A DNA stretch of 21,348 bases from a bacterium (GTDB taxonomy: Bacteria; Patescibacteriota; Patescibacteriia; UBA1558; GWA2-36-10), in contig JAUYFP010000041.1 in assembly GCA_030690875.1 (NCBI GenBank), positions 1 to 21,348 of the forward strand, read 5' to 3'. Shown here in pieces: positions 7,531 to 15,953 of this stretch (positions within the stretch are counted from its first letter, which is position 1; every line of letters begins with the position of its first letter). The translations under genes were made by a program, and so were the position numbers. The notes under the pieces were generated by a model. The model saw only the letters and a list, made by a program, of their open reading frames with translations, did no database searches and was not told the DNA's origin.

Positions 7531-7538
7531 AAAAACAT

Positions 7539-7937
7539 ATGTCACTTATACCATGGACCCCATTTTTAGACACTTTTGACTCGCTGGAAAAAAATTTTTC
7601 CAGTTTTGTGCCTGCCATTGACGTCTATGAGGAGAAAGACGCAGTGGTAGTTGAAGCCACTTTGGCCGGTATTAAACCGGAAAATGTCGCCATTAATATC
7701 CACGATGATGTTTTGACTCTGGAAGGCCAGAGGGAAAGTTCCAGTGAAATTGAGGAGAAAAATTATTACCGCAAGGAAGTTAGAAGCGGATCTTTTCATC
7801 GCAGTATTGTTCTACCAACAGCGGTTATTGCCGATAAGGCCAAAGCTAATTTTGAAAATGGTTTGCTCAAAATAGTTTTGCCAAAAGAAGAACAAGCCAA
7901 GCCAAAAAGCATAAAAATTGATATAAGCAATAAATAA
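7539..7937 (+). CDS. Small heat-shock protein Hsp20 (alpha-crystallin domain)
   Basis: This is an ATP-independent holdase that captures unfolding proteins for DnaK, 132 aa. After a short N-terminal arm (LIPWTPFLDTFDSLEKNF) comes the alpha-crystallin domain (about 24-118): PAIDVYEEKDAVVVEATLAG, VAINIHDDVLTLEGQR and the closing strand with FENGLLKIVLPKEE, where the GxLxI/V signature is present. The C-terminal tail KPKSIKIDI carries an IxI-like motif used for oligomer assembly. ATG 7539 is fixed by the strong SD 8 bases upstream. It sits between grpE and a zinc-ribbon gene in the CIRCE operon, so it should be stress-induced. Confidence 0.93.
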   Translation: MSLIPWTPFLDTFDSLEKNFSSFVPAIDVYEEKDAVVVEATLAGIKPENVAINIHDDVLTLEGQRESSSEIEEKNYYRKEVRSGSFHRSIVLPTAVIADKAKANFENGLLKIVLPKEEQAKPKSIKIDISNK

Positions 7938-7942
7938 TAAAA

Positions 7943-8278
7943 ATGATAAATAATTTTCATCCATCGCAAAATCTGCGGCTGATAAAGCAATGTCCGATTT
8001 GTAACACTGATTATGTTCAGTCACAAATGCAAGTTTTAGATGAGTCGGAGTTTGGCGTGCTGACTTACATCAGCTGTCGAGCTTGTGGAGCTAATTTATT
8101 GACCAAGTTTGCCAGTTTTCCCCAAGGGCTTATCGGCAATGCAATCCTGACCGATTTAGAAGCTCAGGAAGTAATGGATTTTGCCAACATGTCTGAATTA
8201 ACAGCCGATGAAGTGTTGGAGATTCAGCAGAATTTTATGGGTAAAGATATAATTAATAAAATAAGAAAAATTAATTAA
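7943..8278 (+). CDS. Zinc-ribbon protein of unknown function in the dnaK operon
   Basis: This is a 111-aa cytosolic protein that I do not recognise as a named family. It carries two CxxC pairs (C17-PI-C20 and C45-RA-C48), a typical zinc-ribbon spacing. A hydrophobic middle ([26 protein letters not shown]) and an acidic helical C-terminus (about 80-111, [16 protein letters not shown]) follow. It lies 5 bp after hsp20 and 8 bp before dnaK, so it is certainly part of the chaperone operon. A role as a redox sensor or a DnaK-associated adaptor is an inference from position only. Confidence 0.75.
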   Translation: MINNFHPSQNLRLIKQCPICNTDYVQSQMQVLDESEFGVLTYISCRACGANLLTKFASFPQGLIGNAILTDLEAQEVMDFANMSELTADEVLEIQQNFMGKDIINKIRKIN

Positions 8279-8286
8279 TAAAAGAT

Positions 8287-10188
8287 ATGAGTAAAATTAT
8301 TGGAATTGATTTGGGAACAACTAATTCAGCGGTCGCTGTGATAGAAGGCGGTAAGCCGAAAATTTTGGAAAATAAAGAAGGCAATCGCACCACTCCTTCA
8401 ATGGTGGCTGTTTCTAAAAATGGCGAGCGTTTAGTTGGTGTTTCTGCCAAACGTCAGGCAGTAACCAATCCTAAAAATACTATTTTTTCCGTCAAACGGC
8501 TCATTGGCAGGAGATTTTCTGATAAGGAAATAAAAAAAGACATTGAAACTATGTCTTATCAGATTGTTCAAGCTGGTGACGGTGTTAAAGTGAAAATGGG
8601 CGATAAGGATTACAGTCCACAGGAAATCTCGGCTATGATTTTGCAGAAAATAAAAGCTGATGCTGAAGAAAGATTGGGCGAAGAAGTAAAAGAAGCGGTT
8701 ATTACTGTGCCAGCTTATTTTGATGATTCTCAGCGTCAGGCCACCAAAGACGCCGGTCAAATCGCCGGTTTGGAGGTTAAGCGTATTATCAATGAGCCGA
8801 CCGCGGCCGCTTTGGCTTATGGTTTTGACAAAAAGAAAGATCAGCAAATAGCTGTTTATGATTTAGGTGGAGGAACTTTTGATATTTCTATATTGGATAT
8901 TTCCGCCGATACCGTGGAAGTCAAATCAACCAACGGCGACACTCACTTAGGTGGAGACGATTTTGATCAGGTGATAATCAATTGGATTTTAACTGAATAC
9001 AAAAAACAAGAAGGCCTTGATTTGTCTAAAGATCCATTAGCGCTTCAAAGACTCAAAGAGTCAGCGGAAAAGGCCAAAATAGAGCTTTCCTCATCAATGG
9101 AAACCGAAATCAATCAGCCATTTATCACTACCGATGAATCCGGTCCAAAACATTTGGTAATGAAAATTACCCGAGCTAAATTAGAAGAGTTAATTGGCGA
9201 TTTAGTTGAGAAAACTTTAGAGCCATGCCGTAAGGCCTTGAAAGACGCTAAATTAGAAACTAAAGATATTGAGGAAGTATTATTGGTCGGTGGTATGACC
9301 AGAATGCCACTAGTGCAGAAAAAAGTAGAGGAATTTTTTGGCAAAAAACCAAATATATCAGTGAACCCTGATGAAGTAGTAGCTCTGGGCGCGGCTGTGC
9401 AGGCCGGTGTGCTTCAGGGCGATGTTAAAGATGTTTTGCTTTTGGATGTTACGCCACTTACTTTGTCTATTGAAACAGCTGGTAGCGTGGCGACACCGAT
9501 GATTCCGAGAAATACCACTATCCCTACTTCTAAAGGTCAGATATTTTCTACCTATTCTGACCATCAGCCCTCAGTGGAGATAAATGTGCTTCAAGGAGAG
9601 CGTCCATTGGCCAGCGATAACAAATCTTTAGGTAGGTTTATTCTTGACGGCATTCCGCCAGCGCCTCGCGGCATTCCGCAAATTGAAGTTACTTTTGATA
9701 TTGACGCCAATGGCATTTTAAATGTCAAAGCGCTTGATAAAGCGACCAGTAAACAGCAGTCAATCACTATTAAGTCATCTTCAGGTTTGTCAGAAACTGA
9801 AATTCAAAAAATGACCAAAGATGCTGAACTTCACGCTGAAGAGGATAAAAAGAAAAAAGAGGAAATAGAAACCAGAAACGGGGCGGATAATATTATTTAT
9901 TCCACTGAAAAGTTTATTAAAGAAAATAAAGACAAGATAAAGGAAGATGATCAGAAAAAGATGGAAGAAAAATTAAAGGCCTTAAAAGACGTCAAAGACA
10001 AGGATATAGAAAGCGTCAAAAAAGCCGTGGTCGAAATGGAGGACTTAGTCCAGTCTATTGGCGCGGCCATGTATTCCGCCTCCGCTCAAGCTCAGCCAGC
10101 CACTGATTCAGCCACCGATGCTAAAGATAAAAAAGAGGCAGTTGAAGGAGATTTTGAAGAAGTGAAAACAGACCAGAAAGATAAATAA
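8287..10188 (+). CDS. dnaK: Chaperone DnaK (Hsp70)
   Basis: This is the ATP-driven protein folding chaperone, 633 aa, full length. The nucleotide-binding domain shows phosphate loop 1 ([10 protein letters not shown], 5-14), connect 1 ([12 protein letters not shown], 168-179), phosphate loop 2 ([10 protein letters not shown], 192-201) and the adenosine motif ([11 protein letters not shown], 331-341). The interdomain linker VLLLDVTP is at 383-390. The substrate-binding beta domain and helical lid follow. The C-terminal tail is charged and lacks an EEVD-like end, as expected for bacteria. It uses GrpE and DnaJ from the same operon. The region 271-290 ([19 protein letters not shown]) is typical of bacterial DnaK. 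Confidence 0.98.
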   Translation: MSKIIGIDLGTTNSAVAVIEGGKPKILENKEGNRTTPSMVAVSKNGERLVGVSAKRQAVTNPKNTIFSVKRLIGRRFSDKEIKKDIETMSYQIVQAGDGVKVKMGDKDYSPQEISAMILQKIKADAEERLGEEVKEAVITVPAYFDDSQRQATKDAGQIAGLEVKRIINEPTAAALAYGFDKKKDQQIAVYDLGGGTFDISILDISADTVEVKSTNGDTHLGGDDFDQVIINWILTEYKKQEGLDLSKDPLALQRLKESAEKAKIELSSSMETEINQPFITTDESGPKHLVMKITRAKLEELIGDLVEKTLEPCRKALKDAKLETKDIEEVLLVGGMTRMPLVQKKVEEFFGKKPNISVNPDEVVALGAAVQAGVLQGDVKDVLLLDVTPLTLSIETAGSVATPMIPRNTTIPTSKGQIFSTYSDHQPSVEINVLQGERPLASDNKSLGRFILDGIPPAPRGIPQIEVTFDIDANGILNVKALDKATSKQQSITIKSSSGLSETEIQKMTKDAELHAEEDKKKKEEIETRNGADNIIYSTEKFIKENKDKIKEDDQKKMEEKLKALKDVKDKDIESVKKAVVEMEDLVQSIGAAMYSASAQAQPATDSATDAKDKKEAVEGDFEEVKTDQKDK

Positions 10189-10190
10189 TA

Positions 10191-10856
10191 ATGACATTTG
10201 AAACACCGCCATTAGGAGACCATTATAACTATTCGGGTTTTGATCCTGAATGGTTAAAAAATCCAGAGATTCAGGAAAAAGCTCGTAAGTTAGCTGAGTT
10301 CTGGCAAAAGGAATTTGCATCTTTAGATTTTAAGGCCTCTGATGATGAAGAGATATTAATTCATTTTACTAATGATCAAAATTTAGTTGATATACAGGCA
10401 GATGATAGTGCAGTTTTGAAAAATAGATCTAGATTTTATGATGGTGGTCGTGAGAATTTAGAAAAACATGGTTTTGATTTTGAAAAAGCTGATGCTGAAT
10501 TTGGTACAGAAAAATGTGTAGTAACAATTCCATTACGGTCATTTAAGCGGTGGCTCGACACTTTATCATGGCTTAAATTAACTGGTGCGGGAGTATTAGA
10601 TAATGCTATAGTGTTTAAAGTTCCAAAGAAAGATATTTTATTAAGAGATGGAAGGTTTGTGGAAAATATGTTTAAAATTGATGCCGAAGGCCAAGATAAA
10701 GATAAATTAGATCTTGATCGCTTAGCATATTTTAATTCTACAAGTCATTATAATGAAGAATTATTTGATGATGAGCAAGCTATACCAGAAGCATGGGTAC
10801 CACACAAGTTATCTTTAGAGGGTGCTCAGACTATTAATTATCAAGAACAAGAATAA
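10191..10856 (+). CDS. Orphan 221-aa protein between dnaK and dnaJ
   Basis: This gene is not a recognised chaperone family member. It begins 2 bp after dnaK, and its TAA shares an A with the dnaJ ATG (TAATG), so all three are translationally linked. The protein is acidic and soluble with no membrane segment or CxxC. Weak pattern similarity to ADP-ribosyltransferase-like folds is visible: IHFTNDQNLVDIQ (57-69) resembles the H-x-T...N-L..I start of DarT-type enzymes, and EAWVPHKLSLEG (200-211) resembles their late Glu-containing strand. This is a guess from motif spacing only. Codon use is plainer and more AT-rich (few GCC/GGC codons) than in dnaK or dnaJ, which suggests later insertion into the operon. 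Confidence 0.8.
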   Translation: MTFETPPLGDHYNYSGFDPEWLKNPEIQEKARKLAEFWQKEFASLDFKASDDEEILIHFTNDQNLVDIQADDSAVLKNRSRFYDGGRENLEKHGFDFEKADAEFGTEKCVVTIPLRSFKRWLDTLSWLKLTGAGVLDNAIVFKVPKKDILLRDGRFVENMFKIDAEGQDKDKLDLDRLAYFNSTSHYNEELFDDEQAIPEAWVPHKLSLEGAQTINYQEQE

Positions 10857-11962
10857 TGCCCAAAGACTATTATAAAATATTAGGCCTTAATAAATCAGCT
10901 TCGGAGGCAGAAATTAAAAAAGCTTTTCGTAAATTAGCCCATCAGCATCATCCGGACAAAAACGGTTCTGGCAGTGCGGAAAAATTTAAGGAAATAAATG
11001 AGGCCTATCAAGTTTTAAGCAACAAGGAAAAAAGACAGCAATACGATCAGTTTGGCACTACTTTTGAAGGCGCTCAGGGCGCTGGTGGCCAAAATCCTTT
11101 TGCTCAAGGTTTCGATTTTTCCGGTTTTCAAGGATTTGGTGGTGGCCAAAATGCCAATTTCGATTTTGATTTGGGTGACATTTTTGATAATTTTTTCGGC
11201 AATGGGCCGGTGAGAAAAAACCGCAGTAGTCGAGGTTCTAATATTGAAGTAGACATTGAAATTAATCTTAAAGAATCTGCTTTTGGCGTCAGTCGCTCTA
11301 TTTCTATTCGCAAACAAATAACTTGTAATTTATGTAGTGGCACTGGCGCTAAAAACGGCGTGGCTTTTGCCAGCTGTCAGACTTGCGACGGCACTGGCCA
11401 GATTATTAGTACTGTGTTTGGCACTTTTAGAACCCAAAGCGTTTGTCCGGAATGTCGTGGTCAAGGCCAGATGATTAAAGAAAAATGTCCGACTTGCAAT
11501 GGTCAAGGAATTATTTTGGAAACCAGCGATATTAAAATTGAGATTCCCGCCGGGATAAACGACGGCCAATCTATTCGTTTGTCCGGTCAGGGCAATGCTG
11601 GTAAAAACAGCGCGTCTAGCGGTGATCTTTATGTTACGGTGCATGTTAAAGACGAAAGGGGCTTTGTCAGAGATGGCGATGATTTGATTACTGAATACGA
11701 CGTGCCTTTTACTACGGCCGCTTTGGGTGGACAAATTGAGATTAAAACTATAGACGGAAAAGTAAAATTAAAAATTCCCAGTGGCACTCCGAGTGGCAAG
11801 AAATTTATTTTGTCAGGCAAAGGTATAAGTCATCTTAAGTCCAGAGGCAGAGGAGAGCAAATTGTGATAGTCAATGTTGATGTGCCGACTAGGCTTACTA
11901 AAAAACAAAAACAACTCTTGGAGGAATTAGACAAAGAGTTTGAGAAAAAATCTTGGTTTTAG
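10856..11962 (+). CDS. dnaJ: Chaperone DnaJ (Hsp40, class A)
   Basis: This is the cochaperone that delivers clients to DnaK and stimulates its ATPase, 368 aa. The J domain (1-67) has the HPD tripeptide at 32-34. The Gly/Phe-rich region spans about 66-117, with several GFxF-type repeats. The zinc-finger region has four CxxCxGxG-type repeats: C157/C160, C174/C177, C197/C200 and C211/C214. The third and fourth read CRGQG and CNGQG. C-terminal beta domains I and II complete the protein (EIPAGINDGQSIRLSGQGNA; ALGGQIEIKTIDGKVKLKIP). It is the last gene of the CIRCE operon, and its ATG overlaps the orphan gene stop. Confidence 0.97.
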   Translation: MPKDYYKILGLNKSASEAEIKKAFRKLAHQHHPDKNGSGSAEKFKEINEAYQVLSNKEKRQQYDQFGTTFEGAQGAGGQNPFAQGFDFSGFQGFGGGQNANFDFDLGDIFDNFFGNGPVRKNRSSRGSNIEVDIEINLKESAFGVSRSISIRKQITCNLCSGTGAKNGVAFASCQTCDGTGQIISTVFGTFRTQSVCPECRGQGQMIKEKCPTCNGQGIILETSDIKIEIPAGINDGQSIRLSGQGNAGKNSASSGDLYVTVHVKDERGFVRDGDDLITEYDVPFTTAALGGQIEIKTIDGKVKLKIPSGTPSGKKFILSGKGISHLKSRGRGEQIVIVNVDVPTRLTKKQKQLLEELDKEFEKKSWF

Positions 11963-11977
11963 AAAATATATTTAATG

Positions 11978-12017
11978 AAATAAAATCGTCACTCGCTTAT
12001 GTTTGGCGGTTTTATTT
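11978..12017. terminator. Bidirectional terminator between dnaJ and the ATP-grasp gene
   Basis: The 11-bp stem (11978-11988 and 12007-12017, one G-T pair) has A-rich and T-rich flanks on both sides and separates convergent genes. Confidence 0.7.
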
Positions 12018-12023
12018 TATATT

Positions 12024-14447
12024 TTAAAGCGCATTAGTGTGCAAATGGTAATAGGGAGGTCTATTTTTATAGCGTTTGATGGCCATAGCAATAATATCTT
12101 CCAAAAAATCGCCATAATCCATACCAGTAAGTCCGGCAACAGACGACACACAATCTTTGATATTAATAGAGGGGTTGGGATTAAGCTCTAAAACATAAGG
12201 ATTATCATCTTTATCCACTCTAATTTCCACCCGTCCATAGTCATGACAGTCCAAAATATTATATGTATCCAAAGCTATCTCAGTTATTAATGCTTCTAGT
12301 TTTTTACTAATATTTTTAGGTGGACGTTGCACGCTAATACCATAAGTATCTAGAGTGTTTTTGCCAAACTTCATTTCGTGTGTATAAATATGCCAATCAC
12401 CATCTTTCATATCCTTAAAGATAGAACGAGATAAGGGTAAGGCGCGTAAATCATCATCTTCACTGCCTAAAATAGATACATCGTATTCATCACCTTCAAT
12501 ATACTCTTCAATTAAAGCTGGGCTACCCATTTCCGTAATGATTTTTTTTAATTGCTGATTAAGTTTTTCTCGATTAGTAACCACCGAATCATTACCGATA
12601 CCAATAGAATTATCAGTATTAGCTGGTTTAATAATCAAAGGATACTTTAAACTTTCGTCGATATCATCATCTAAAGTATAAGCATAATCCCAGTGCGGTG
12701 TAGGAATGTTGTGGTGGGCTAAAAGTTTTTTTACTCTAATCTTATCAATACACAAACTCAAAGTTAGTGGATTGGAACCAGTATAAGGTACGCCTAAAAT
12801 ATCTAATAGTGCCGCTGCATGTGGCTCTAAAAGACTAGAATTGTTAATGCGCTCACAGACATTAAACACTAAATCAACATCGCTATTTTTTAAATTACTG
12901 AAAGCCTCTTCAATTTTGTTAAAATTGAAGAAAGTTACTCGATAACCGCGTTCTTTTAAGGCAGTTTCAATATTACGACCAACTGACATTAGTTCTTGTT
13001 CAATATCATTTTCTCCGTTTTCATAAACATTACAAGCAATACCAATGTGTAAATTCCGTTGATCCTCTTTTTTTAAAATTCTGATTTTTTCAATTTTGGC
13101 AGTATGAATCAGTAGACTGCTATTTAAAGCAGCGTGGGAAAAACTATTTTTGCGTGAAGTCTTGCCAATCGAAGATTCTGGAGTAAATTTAGCTACTTCA
13201 TAATTAATATGTTTTAAGGCATCTTTCAAATTTTCTTGGGCATCAGGCATACTAAAACCAGAAACTGTAATCCAACCTAAAAATTCGTAACCTTCTGGTG
13301 GCACCAGAATTGGTTCGCCAATTTTTTTAAAAAAATATATTTCCTCCAAATATTCTTTTTTGTAAATTGCTTGGTCAACATCTAATTTAGATAAGACCCC
13401 TGAATAATCAGATAGAAAATAGATTCCAGTAATATATTTTTTAGGAATTTCTGGCCGTTCCATTTTAGGCACATACTGACCTAAGGCAATTTTTACTCCA
13501 CACTCAATTAAATCAAGACCCCAAGCGCTTTTGACAAAAGAATAAACTTGGTCGCCACCCATGCGTAAATTAATTTCAATTGGTATTGGCCCGTTTTTGG
13601 TAGATTTGGCTTCAAAATGGACAATACCGTTTTGCACACCTAATTTTTCTAAGGTTTTTTCGGCTAAATTTACTAAATTTAGCTGGTTAATATTTGAAAG
13701 ACTTGAAGGTATAGAGTCTCCGGTTTCCACAAAAAAAGGCTCTTTAGTTTGATGATTATCGGTGATGGAATGAAATTTAATTTTGCCATTTTGTAAAACA
13801 ATATCCAGATCAACCTCATCGCCGGCAATATATTCTTCCACAAAAATATCTAAACCCTCTGCCAAAGCGCTTTCGGTTTTAACGGAAATATTTTTTTTAA
13901 TATAATTATAGGTGTCAATTAATTCCTCTTTATTTTCTATTTTGATAACATAAGCGCTAAAAGCTCCATAAGCCGGTTTAATCACCATGGGGAAAATAAA
14001 GTCTGCCGGTAAATTCTGTATATCGCTTACAGATTTAAGTAAGGCATACTTAGGGGTTGGTAAATTATTGTTTTGACAAAATTCACGAAAAGCAAATTTA
14101 TTCCTGATTTTTTTAGCAATACCATAAGGCGTGCCAATAAAATTAAACTTATCCACTATTTTAGCGGTCAGTGAGACATCGTCTTCCCAAAAAGTAATTA
14201 CACCATTAATATGAATTTCCGGATTATTGATGATAAAATCTTTAACTGCCGCGATGGCTTCTCGGTAATTGGTGTTGTCAGCGATAATCCAATGATCAAC
14301 GTAAGCTTGGGCCCAATTTTTTTCGTTGTTTAAACAAACAATTTTTAAACCCAATTTTTTTAGACGATGTAAAATAAATCTTTTTTTAATAGAACCGGTA
14401 TTAACTAATAGAATAGTTTTATCGGTGAAATCAATGTTATTTTTCAT
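12024..14447 (-). CDS. Fusion of two ATP-grasp ligases (amino-acid ligase-like + Ddl-like)
   Basis: This 807-aa protein has two complete ATP-grasp modules. Module 1 (about 1-425) has a Rossmann-like preATP domain, IKPAYGAFSAYV (156-167), EEYIAGDEVDLD (204-215), the Mg site region PIEINLRMGGDQ (289-300) and a C-terminal lid domain with PPEGYEFLGWI. This layout is like L-amino-acid ligases and carnosine-synthase relatives. Module 2 (about 464-807) resembles D-alanine-D-alanine ligase, with LHIGIACN..., YTGSNPLTLSLCIDKIRVK (555-573), IKPANTDNSIGI (606-617), EEYIEGDEYDVS (647-658) and ELNPNPS (754-760). Both modules keep their ATP and metal residues, so two successive ATP-dependent carboxylate-amine ligations are likely. 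Its ATG overlaps the upstream gene's TGA by 4 bp, with an AAAGGA SD. Substrates are unknown. Confidence 0.88.
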   Translation of the reverse strand: MKNNIDFTDKTILLVNTGSIKKRFILHRLKKLGLKIVCLNNEKNWAQAYVDHWIIADNTNYREAIAAVKDFIINNPEIHINGVITFWEDDVSLTAKIVDKFNFIGTPYGIAKKIRNKFAFREFCQNNNLPTPKYALLKSVSDIQNLPADFIFPMVIKPAYGAFSAYVIKIENKEELIDTYNYIKKNISVKTESALAEGLDIFVEEYIAGDEVDLDIVLQNGKIKFHSITDNHQTKEPFFVETGDSIPSSLSNINQLNLVNLAEKTLEKLGVQNGIVHFEAKSTKNGPIPIEINLRMGGDQVYSFVKSAWGLDLIECGVKIALGQYVPKMERPEIPKKYITGIYFLSDYSGVLSKLDVDQAIYKKEYLEEIYFFKKIGEPILVPPEGYEFLGWITVSGFSMPDAQENLKDALKHINYEVAKFTPESSIGKTSRKNSFSHAALNSSLLIHTAKIEKIRILKKEDQRNLHIGIACNVYENGENDIEQELMSVGRNIETALKERGYRVTFFNFNKIEEAFSNLKNSDVDLVFNVCERINNSSLLEPHAAALLDILGVPYTGSNPLTLSLCIDKIRVKKLLAHHNIPTPHWDYAYTLDDDIDESLKYPLIIKPANTDNSIGIGNDSVVTNREKLNQQLKKIITEMGSPALIEEYIEGDEYDVSILGSEDDDLRALPLSRSIFKDMKDGDWHIYTHEMKFGKNTLDTYGISVQRPPKNISKKLEALITEIALDTYNILDCHDYGRVEIRVDKDDNPYVLELNPNPSINIKDCVSSVAGLTGMDYGDFLEDIIAMAIKRYKNRPPYYHLHTNAL

Positions 14448-15718
14448 AAAAGTCCTTTAAGTTCTTGCTGATAAATATTAAATAGTTTATTTTTAAATTG
14501 TTTGGGAATAGTAGTACTTGGATGAATGCCAAAAAATTTACCACGCAAAATCTTTTCTCGTTTAATTGCCTCTTTTAAATATTTTTTGGCAAATAAATCA
14601 ATTAAGTCGCCTGAGCAACCATTGCGATAAGCCAAGAAAAAAGCCAATAATTGTTCATCACGGACAGCTTTGGGCTTTTCGTAGGCGCGAGTATTTTTTG
14701 CACTAAATAAAGGAAAGAATTCAATATACTGTTTGGCAAAAAAGTTACGATTAAAACTAATTTTTTTTGGATCACCGCCGATTGCTTTAGAATATAAAAA
14801 GGCTTTAGCGCACATTGGACATTCATAGCACCATTTTTCGCTATTAGTTTTTTTTGGCGAGCAAGACATTAAGTATTTTAATAAGTTAGGATAGCGATGG
14901 TATAAAATATGCATTTCCGCTAGATTGTAAATCGGTTCAACCAGACTCACAGACTGTAAATTATTTTTAGTTAGACGTTGTAAATATTGATTATGTTTTT
15001 TAGCATAAATAATTGATTGATCAAAAGACGGATAAGATTTATAGCCGTTGTGATTTATAAAAGCATCTGTAAAATTAGCTTCGTTGCCCAAAATTACATA
15101 TTTAGCGCTATAATAATAAGCTAAGGGCAGAAGTTCTAAAATAAAAGCCAGCATGCCGTTAGTATTATCAAATTCGTGAATTTTTTTAATTAACTTTTTA
15201 GATAAAAATATTTCATCCGCGTTATCATACAAATAATCAATTTGTACTTTTTCGTTTTTGATAAATTTTTTTATAATCTGCTTTTTAAATTTAGCTTCAA
15301 CGCTGTTTAGATTTTCCATTTCTTTAACAAAGACAATTTGGCAGTTTAAACCAAGTTCTCTTACCAAGCCATAAGATAATAAGCTGTCTTTGCCAAAAGA
15401 TAAAGCTAAAATTATCTGTTTAGCTTTAGTTTTATATTTAGGTACTAAATAGGGCTTATTTTTGGCTAAGATAAAACTAAGTCGGGTTTTCTTAGAAGCT
15501 TTAAAATCGGTTAGTAGATCTTTGGTTTTTAGGTTGTTTATATCAGCAATTTTACCCAGATCTTTTACTATACCATAATCAGCAAAATTGGCCATTAGGG
15601 GTTTAGAAAAATTATAAACCAAACTAATATCGGTTAAAAAAGTTAACTGTCGTGTCCGGCTATAAATAAAATTATCAGCCAATATTTTTTTATTTTTAGC
15701 ACCAAGACTGGAAAACAC
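14444..15718 (-). CDS. PP-loop ATPase resembling MurL (UDP-MurNAc-L-Ala-L-Glu epimerase)
   Basis: From the GTG at 15718 this gene gives 424 aa. The pyrophosphatase loop SFGKDS (107-112) marks an N-type ATP pyrophosphatase that adenylates a substrate and releases PPi. The downstream blocks match my memory of MurL: LGNEANFTDAF (210-220), INHNGYKSYPSFDQS (221-235), SLVEPIYNLAEMHI (258-271), a cysteine cluster WCYECPMCAKAF (296-307, with C286 nearby) and KPKAVRDEQLLAFFLA (348-363). MurL, known in Xanthomonas, converts the L-Glu of UDP-MurNAc-L-Ala-L-Glu to D-Glu with ATP going to AMP and PPi. The operon partner is the double ATP-grasp ligase. The frame is open for another 45 codons upstream without ATG, GTG or TTG, so the N-terminus is uncertain. 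Another PP-loop activity remains possible. Confidence 0.75.
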   Translation of the reverse strand: MFSSLGAKNKKILADNFIYSRTRQLTFLTDISLVYNFSKPLMANFADYGIVKDLGKIADINNLKTKDLLTDFKASKKTRLSFILAKNKPYLVPKYKTKAKQIILALSFGKDSLLSYGLVRELGLNCQIVFVKEMENLNSVEAKFKKQIIKKFIKNEKVQIDYLYDNADEIFLSKKLIKKIHEFDNTNGMLAFILELLPLAYYYSAKYVILGNEANFTDAFINHNGYKSYPSFDQSIIYAKKHNQYLQRLTKNNLQSVSLVEPIYNLAEMHILYHRYPNLLKYLMSCSPKKTNSEKWCYECPMCAKAFLYSKAIGGDPKKISFNRNFFAKQYIEFFPLFSAKNTRAYEKPKAVRDEQLLAFFLAYRNGCSGDLIDLFAKKYLKEAIKREKILRGKFFGIHPSTTIPKQFKNKLFNIYQQELKGLL

Positions 15719-15866
15719 TTTCGGCTTATATTTTATTCCATATTTTTTTTCTCCACCAAAGTTAATTTGAAAACCGTCGTTTGTAATTAGTGAAGAAATT
15801 TTAATTGTATTAGCTGAAGATTTTTTTGCTTTGATTTTCTTATTTTTTAATTGTTAATTTGATATT

Positions 15867-15894
15867 ATTATAGCACTTTTCTAGTTTTTGAAAA
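15867..15894 (-). promoter_or_regulatory. Promoter for the MurL-like/ATP-grasp operon
   Basis: On the minus strand there is a perfect -10 TATAAT (15867-15872) and a weak -35 TTTTCA (15889-15894) with a 16-bp spacer. Transcription would begin near 15860, 5' of the open frame that extends beyond the GTG at 15718. Confidence 0.55.
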
Positions 15895-15898
15895 TATC

Positions 15899-15942
15899 AA
15901 AAAATCCACCTCGTTTAGCAATGGTAGTGACGGGCAGATTTT
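15899..15942 (-). terminator. Terminator of the FKBP gene
   Basis: The 10-bp stem (15933-15942 with 15901-15910, two G-T pairs) runs on the minus strand into T residues read from the A run at 15899-15904. It lies just below the FKBP stop codon. The loop is long, so strength is moderate. Confidence 0.5.
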
Positions 15943-15953
15943 GTTGATGATTA

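Noticed and set aside
7490..7538. ROSE- or fourU-type RNA thermometer before hsp20
   Set aside because: No stretch in the leader is complementary to the AGGAAGGAG SD, so sequestration is not supported.
8431..8847. 138-aa minus-strand frame within dnaK
   Set aside because: It is opposite a fully conserved dnaK sequence and has no family features of its own.
11330..11734. 134-aa minus-strand frame within dnaJ
   Set aside because: It is the shadow of the DnaJ zinc-finger and beta domains. The composition is not protein-like.
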